Origin: Molossus alvarezi
Lineage: Eukaryota; Chordata; Mammalia; Chiroptera; Molossidae
Assembly: GCA_037176705.1 (NCBI GenBank)
Contig: JBAWUJ010000093.1
Coordinates: forward strand, 186,001-250,000
Reading direction: 5' to 3'
DNA: 64,000 nucleotides
The translations under genes were made by a program, and so were the position numbers. Of the stretch, positions 58,125 to 64,000 are shown in pieces (positions within the stretch are counted from its first letter, which is position 1; each line of letters begins with the position of its first letter). The notes below the pieces were generated by a model. That model saw nothing but the letters and a program-made list of their open reading frames with translations. It had not been told where the DNA came from and made no database searches.

Positions 58125-58133
58125 GAATTTGCC
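58125..58133. repeat. Target-site duplication of the Ves SINE, right copy
   Basis: GAATTTGCC; L1-H ORF2 resumes with AAAGTAGCAGG. Confidence 0.93.
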
Positions 58134-60030
58134 AAAGTAGCAGGATACAAAATTAACATCAAGAAATTGATGTCATTCTTATACACTAATGATGAACTCA
58201 CAGAAAGAGACACTAAGAAAACAATCCCATTTACAATGGTTGCAAAAATATTAAGATACCTAGAAATAAACTTAACCAAATAAGTAAAGGACCTATTCGC
58301 AGAAAACTACAGGTCATTGAAAAAAAAAATAGAGAAAAATATTAAAAAGTGGAAGCACATACTCTGTTCATGAATTGGGAGAATTAACATCATTAAAATG
58401 TCCATATTACCCAAAGCAATCTATAGATTCAACACAATCTCCATCAAAATATCAATGGCATACTTCACAGAATTAGAACAACTACTCCAAAAGTTCATAT
58501 GAAATAAAAAAAAGACCTCGAATAGCCATAGGAATCTTGAAAAGGAAGAACAAAGTTGGACCAGAACCAGATTTCATCTTATACTACAGAGCTCCTGTAA
58601 CCAAAACAGCCTGGCACTGGCACTAGAACAGGCATGTAAACCAGTGGAACAGAACAGAGAACCCAGAAATGGACCCAAGGCAATATGCTCAATTAATATT
58701 TGACAAAGGTGGCAAGAGCATACAGTGCAGTAAGGACAGCCTCTTTAATAAATGGCGCTGGGAAAATTGGACAGCTACATGCAGAAATATGAAACTAGAC
58801 CATCAACTTACACCAGACACAAGAATAAACTCAAAAAGGATAAAAGAATTAAATGTGACTCTTGAATTCATAAAAATCCTAGAACAAACTGTAGGCAACA
58901 AAATTTCAGACATCATATGCAGCAGAATTTTCACTGATACATCACCAAAACCAATAGAAACAAAGAAGAAAATGAACACATGAGACTACAGCAAACTCAA
59001 CAGCTTCTGCACAGCGAAAGATACACTCATCAAAATGGAAAGGCTATCCATTGAATCGGAGACCATAATTGCCAATGGTTTATCAGATAAGGGGTTAATT
59101 TCCAACATATATAGAGTGCTCATACAACTTCACAAAGGAAGACAAAGAACCCAATTTAAAAAATGGGCAGAGGAACTATATAGACACCTCTCCAAACAGG
59201 ACATACAAAAGGCTAAGAGACATATGAAGAAATGCTCATCATCACTAATCATAAGAGAGATGAAAATTAAAACAACAATGAGCTATCACCTCACACTTGT
59301 CAGAATGTCCACCATCAACAAATCATCAAACAGATGTTGGCAGGGGTGTAGAGAAAATGGGACTCTAATACACTGCTGGTGGGAATGCAGACTGGTGCAG
59401 CCACTATGGAAAACAATATGGTGTTACCTCAAAAAGTTAAAAATTTAACTGCCATTTGACCCAGTGATCCCACTTCTAGAAATATACCCTAAGAAGCCTA
59501 AAACACCAATTTGAAAGAATATATGCACCCCCATGTTTGTAGCAGCACTATTTATAATAGCTAAGATCTGGAAACAGCCCAAGTGTCCATCAGTAGACGA
59601 ATGGATAAAAAAGCTGTGGTACATATACACGATGGAGTACTGTGCAGCTGTAAGAAAGAAAGATCTCTTATCCATTGAGACTACATGGAGGGACCCTGAA
59701 AGTATCATCCTAAGTCAAACAAGACAAACAGAAAAAGACAAGTTTCATATGATCTCACTTATTTGTGGAATATAATGAACATAACAGTCTGAGGAATGGG
59801 GCAGTCCCAGAGACGTGGAAGTGGGGTACAGACTGACAATCCCCAAAAGAGGGGATTGTGGGGGAGAGATAAACCACAGAACTTATATGCATGCATGTAT
59901 GGATGAACAGTGGACATGGACAACAAAGCTGGTGACAGGGCAGGGAGGGGGCGAGGGGGGAATCAGTGGGTGAAAAAGGAGAAACATCTGTAACAAAAAT
60001 TATTTAATAAAAAAATAATTAAAAAAAAAC

Positions 60031-61247
60031 AAGATATTTTCACATAAATACGCTACAGGTCCTCAATGTCGACAGGCTCTGAACTCAATTTAGTTTTTTT
60101 TCTAAACACGGTTTTCCTGCTTATAATTTTATTCAACAAATATTTATTTCATTCCTGTCTATTCACTGAGAACTGCAATAAAAAAAAGACAAATTCTTGT
60201 TTATATTGTCCATATGCCCATTTCATATATTTAACACATTAACATCATGTCATATATGTTTTGTTTATACTTTATTCATGGAATTATTTTAAAGTACTGA
60301 AAGTATGACATTTTATTCCCAAATACTTTAGTATAGATTTTTTTAAAACAAAACATTTCCAAGCATAATTACTATATTCATTATCATATGTACCAAAATT
60401 AAGAATTCTAATTGCTAGTTGATAATCATATTTCCCTAATTTTCTCCCAAATTTCTGTTATAATGGTTTTGATTAGAATCAAATCAAGAACCATGCATTG
60501 TATTTGATTGTTAGGCTTCTTACACTTCTTTTAATGTAGAACAGCTCCCCAACCCTCAACTTTTTTCCCTATGACATTAACTTATTGAAGAGCCTAACCC
60601 AGTTATCCTGAAGACCTTTGTCTAATCATTTACTTGTGTCATTTAACTAATTTCTTCATCTTCTATATGCTTTAATCTGGACATTAGAAATAATGGCTTG
60701 ATTAGATTGACTTATATTTAAATAAATCACTCTTGATGAATCACTAATTACCCTAGAGAATTTGCTTTGGAATGGGTACTTTTAATATTTATAACCTACA
60801 CACAACAAACTTGTATATATAATCTCTTTAGAAACTATTTCAAAAACCTAAATTTGAGGCCATTTATAAATTTTAGATCTTGGACAAGTGGCTCTTCTGA
60901 ATCCTACGTTATAATAGGTCCTATCAGGGAGTTGTTATATAGGTGACACAACTGGCACTTTTATACCAATTACCTGTTCATGGTTCAGAATAGGAGAAAT
61001 AGAAATCAGATTAAAGTTTTTGTTTTGCCACTGAACAAACAGATTATGAACATATTCTAAGTTTGTGGCAAGGACTACAAATGTGGAATGAACTGAAAAG
61101 AATGAGAGTCTTGTGTGTAAATATCAAAAAGCTATCTTTGTTCTTTCATTATGATTCTGGAAAAGAAAAGAAATGAAGAAGAAGAAGAAGAAAAAAGCCA
61201 TACCAGAATACACACTGAAGGGGCCTAACTCTGTCTGGAGAGGCAAG

Positions 61248-61290
<43 letters not shown>

Positions 61291-61320
61291 TAAAATTGTG
61301 TTTTATATGAAAGTATAATG
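60031..61320. other. Unassigned sequence with a CA microsatellite
   Basis: AT-rich DNA with no recognised gene. It holds a short GAAGAA run near 61173-61190 and the CA repeat at 61250-61288. Confidence 0.55.
61250..61288. repeat. (CA)n microsatellite
   Basis: About 19 perfect CA units between GGCAAGAAA and ATTAAAATTG. Confidence 0.97.
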
Positions 61321-62290
61321 AAGCTGGAGATACCATGCTACCTGATGCTACCTGACTTTAAACTATATTACAGAGCTATGATAATCAAAACAGCATGATA
61401 TTGGCAGAAAAACATACACACAGACCAATGGAACAGAACTTAGAACCGATAAATAAAACCATATGCACATGGGCAAATAATTTTTGACAAAGACAAAATT
61501 ACACAAAAAAAGAAAAAAAAAGTCTCTTCAGTAAATGGTGCTCAGGAAATTAGAAAGCCACATGCAAAAGAATGAAACTAGATTATAGTATGTCCCTATG
61601 TACAAAAATTAATTCAAAATGGATCAAAGAGCTAAATATAAGATATTAAACAGTGCATTACAGAGATAAAAACATAGGTACTAAACTTATGCACCTGGGT
61701 CATAGAAAATATTGTATTAATTTGACCCCAAAGGCAACAAAGTAAAGGCAAAAATAAATGAGTGAGACTTTGTGAAAATAAAAACACTTATGCACAGCAA
61801 AATAAACTGACAACATACAAAATGGCAATCAACCATATGAGAGATGCTATTTGCAGACAACAGCTCCAACAAGGGGTTAATATCCAAAATATATATAGAA
61901 CTCATACACACAATGCCAAACAAATACTCCAATTAAAAAATGAATATATATGTAACAAATATTTCTCCCAAGAATACATACAAATGGCCAACAGATATAT
62001 GAAAAGAAGTTTAATTTTACTAGCTATTAGGAAAGTGCAAACAAAAACTAGAATGAGATACAACATCATACCTATTAGAATGGTTATTATCAACAAGACA
62101 GGTAATAACAAGTATTGGAGAGATTGTGGAGAAAAAGAATCTTCATTCATTGCTGTTGGGAATGAAAACTGGTACATCCACTATGGAAAACAGTATGGCG
62201 GTTTCTCAAAATATACAAAATAGAGGTACCTTGTGACCCAGACACAACCTTCTGTGTATCTATTTAAAAAATTGAAAAACAGGATTGGCA
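61321..62290 (+). mobile_element. Ancient L1 ORF2 C-terminal fragment
   Basis: CTACCTGACTTTAAACTATATTACAGAGC, AAAACAGCATGATATTGGCA, CAGTAAATGGTGCTC, AAGGGGTTAATATCCAAAATATATA and CTGTTGGGAATGAAAACTGG are the RT thumb to C-terminus of an old mammalian L1. A 153-codon frame at 61762-62223 survives by chance. The fragment is much older than the bat-type copies, and the 5' end of L1-I lies at its right edge. Confidence 0.88.
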
Positions 62291-62415
62291 AAAAAAAAAA
62301 TGGTGGTAGAGTGAAAGAAAGCTATACTGACCATCTCCCAATACCAAACTGAAATGACAATTAAAATAAAGAAAATTCATCTGGAATAACCAACTGAAGA
62401 CCAGCTGGAGAGAGT

Positions 62416-62637
62416 TCCTTTTTTTTTTTTTTTTCTTCATTGATTTTCAGAGAAACAGAAAGGGAGAGGAGAGAGAGATAGAAACATTGATGACAGAAAA
62501 CATTGACTGGCTCCTTCCTGCATGTCCTCAACCAGGGATCAGTCCCACAACCTGGGCATTTACCCTGACCAGGAATCAAACCAGTGACCTCTTGGTGCAT
62601 GTGTTGATGCTTAACAACTAAGCCATACCAGCTTGGC
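62416..62637 (-). mobile_element. Ves SINE in the L1-I leader
   Basis: Poly-T, TTCATTGATTTTCAGAGAAACAG, AGAGAGAGATAGAAACATTGATG, CTCCTTCCTGCATGTCC, CACAACCTGGGCATTTACCC, GATGCTTAACAACTAAGCCATACCAGCTTGGC. Flanks GGAGAGAGTT and GGAGAGAACT fit an eroded duplication of about 10 bp. Confidence 0.9.
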
Positions 62638-62759
62638 AGGAGAGAACTCTTATAACCAGGGACATAAAGAGGGGCACAAATCAAGACTGATAGGAGGAGC
62701 AACAGGGCTGGCTTGACTTCACACAGGCAGCAGCTGAGTGCTATTTTAGCTGAGAAAAG

Positions 62760-63905
62760 TTCCCTTTGGGAAGTCAGGAGTTAAAACCCCAAGTCAGCTC
62801 CCCAGCACAGAATGGCAGAACAGAGAAAGTCACCCACATAACACCTGACAGAGAAAGTCACCACATCAAAGATTTGGTCTAGGATGGAGCAGAGCTGGGA
62901 ACTTGGGAATCCATCTGAATGGTCAGCACACTAACTCAAATATACAACCACTCACTTGGGCCCCTGCAAAGAAATGGTGGTCTGGACTGAAGCAGCATGA
63001 GGAGAGTTAGAAATTTGTGGCACTGGGGATAGAGCTGGGAAGGAGGCCTTTGGGAGCCCTACGCTTAGTCATTCCCCCACGCCAAAGAAACCATTTTTCT
63101 AAGGCAGACTTTTCCCACAACAGTGGTGTTAGCCCGGGGGAAAGCAACCACCCCAGGTGTTGGAATCTAACTAATCCCAGATAGGATAAGGACAACCTGT
63201 AGCTCATTAACTGTCAGAGACTACCAACCGGCCAGTAAGAAAAGACAAGTCTCTGAATGCTTTGAGCCTTGGGACTGGCTCTCAGTGGTTGGGTTTTGTG
63301 AATCTGGGGACTGAGTCGCAAATATGTCTGCCTATGCCCCTGGGCTTTGGCATTAACTTATGCTACAGAAACCATTTTTCTCAGGCAGTTTTTTCATCAA
63401 AGCAGCTATAGCCCTGGAGGGAAGCAACTGCCGCATGCATTAGAATTTAACCCTGCCCAGCAAGGTGAAGTCAGCACCTAGCACAGAACTGCAACCTGAG
63501 CTTTGGGCCTAGCTCATGGTCATTTGGTTTTGTGGCTCTGGGAACTGAGCTGTGAAGGCTGATTCCTGGTTTTCTGTGCTGAGCCATTAACCCACACTGT
63601 GAAAACCATTCTTCTCAGGCAGACTTCTCCCATAAAAACAACTATAGCACAGGGGTGGAGGGAAACAACTGCCTCACTTATTGAAATTTAACCCCATCAG
63701 GCTGGGGGGAGCCTGCAGGTAGAGATGAGTCCCAGGGCACTTTGAACCTTGTGTTTTGTTCATGGTCATTGACTTGCAAGACTTTGGGGTCCAAACTGTG
63801 AAGGCAGCTGCCTGGGCCCCTGTGCTGAGTCATTAACCCATGCTGCAGGCAGAGTTTCACTCTCAAAGCAGCTTTAGTGAGGTGGGGTGGATTGCCTCAC
63901 CCTCT
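62760..63905 (+). promoter_or_regulatory. L1-I 5'UTR array of about 235-245-bp units
   Basis: Anchor words recur: AAACCATTTTTCT(A/C)AGGCAG at 63088, 63369 and (AAACCATTCTTCTCAGGCAG) 63603, with a shortened GGCAGAGTTTCACTC at about 63847; and TCTGGGGACTGAG at 63303, TCTGGGAACTGAGC at 63537 and TTTGGGGTCCAAACTG at 63783 (spacings 234 and 246). The units have no visible similarity to the 73-bp or 92-bp units of the other copies. Promoter function is inferred from position only. Confidence 0.7.
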
Positions 63906-64000
63906 GGAAATCCTCTTACCTTGCCCATCTGGGGGAGCTTTCATCCATCTGATGACTACAGTTTGAGGCTTATTAAGTAACTGAGACTAACAGTCAGCCT

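Larger units (their letters stand above)
55644..59775 (+). pseudogene. L1-H ORF2, SINE-interrupted
   Basis: Start ATG 55644, stop 59773-59775. Without the SINE and its 9-bp duplication it is about 3.84 kb, full length. Open pieces are 56165-56512 (endonuclease C-terminal part), 56744-56986, 57274-57627 ([19 protein letters not shown]), 57657-57842, 58669-58983 and 59035-59448. The RT loop is FAND at 57762-57773 instead of FADD. The C-terminal Cys/His cluster (C-x3-C-x7-H-x4-C, 59335-59388) is intact. A run of 29 A at 57048-57076 also breaks the frame. Confidence 0.88.
53778..60030 (+). mobile_element. L1-H: full-length L1, interrupted by a Ves SINE
   Basis: 5'UTR 53778-54713, ORF1 54714-55598, ORF2 55644-59775 (with a SINE at 57843-58124), 3'UTR and A-rich tail to about 60030. 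It starts with AAATGGTGGTGGTGTGAATGGAAGCTACACAGACC, a complete 5' end of the type in L1-D and L1-E. Its 5' end faces that of L1-F, 1.6 kb away. The frames are broken but moderately preserved. Confidence 0.92.
62293..64000 (+). mobile_element. L1-I: 5' leader of an L1 running off the window
   Basis: Starts AAATGGTGGTAGAGTGAAAG...CCATCTCCCAATACCAAACTG, the shared 5' module. A reverse Ves SINE interrupts it at 62416-62637. A tandem-unit region follows, and from about 63905 the ORF1-proximal leader (GGAAATCCTCTTACCTTGCC...AAGTAACTGAGACTAA) that in L1-E lies about 280 bp before ORF1. ORF1 and ORF2 must lie beyond 64000. Confidence 0.85.

Noticed and set aside
1..64000. Bat hAT, piggyBac or Helitron DNA transposons
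   Set aside because: I looked for typical termini and transposase-like frames and recognised none. Only an old Tigger is supported. A library search would be decisive.

Overview
This is a repeat-dense stretch of mammalian nuclear DNA, almost certainly from a bat. The main evidence is eight tRNA-derived SINEs of the Ves type, known from vesper bats and their relatives, sitting among mammalian L1, MIR, MaLR and Tigger elements. I see no host protein-coding gene, no rRNA or functional tRNA gene and no CRISPR. By my own boundaries roughly three quarters of the window is LINE-1 (L1).

Layout: 1-5468, three L1 pieces on the minus strand, the third with most of ORF2. 5469-12200, mostly unassigned sequence with MIR, MaLR LTR, old L1 and two Ves copies. 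12210-19767, a nearly full-length minus-strand L1 (L1-A) split by a younger L1 (L1-B) with a perfect 16-bp target-site duplication. 19481-20630, a 393-bp inverted repeat with about 99% identical arms. 20631-33475, an ancient minus-strand L1 split by about 10.7 kb of later insertions, including L1-C and L1-D joined head to tail, and by a Tigger DNA transposon. 33476-36080, unassigned sequence with a MIR. 36083-42235, old full-length plus-strand L1-E. 42236-45269, unassigned sequence with a short L1 and a MIR. 45270-52200, full-length minus-strand L1-F. 52201-53777, two Ves SINEs in unassigned sequence. 53778-60030, full-length plus-strand L1-H, cut by the youngest-looking Ves SINE. 60031-61320, unassigned sequence with a CA microsatellite. 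61320-64000, ancient L1 followed by the 5'UTR of another L1 (L1-I) that runs off the window.

All L1 reading frames are broken by stops, frameshifts or insertions, so this is a graveyard of retrotransposons rather than a set of active genes. The L1-D ORF1 is the best preserved, interrupted by one 2-bp deletion.

The most interesting signals are (1) the 393-bp inverted repeat, which could fold as DNA or RNA; (2) three unrelated tandem-repeat arrays, with periods of about 73, 92 and 235-245 bp, in the 5'UTRs of L1s that otherwise share the same ORF1-proximal leader and ORFs, which suggests repeated promoter turnover; (3) the odd L1-C/L1-D head-to-tail junction; and (4) a hypermutable simple-repeat slot near the end of ORF1. 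Boundaries are read by eye and are generally good to about 10-20 bp, except where a target-site duplication fixes them.
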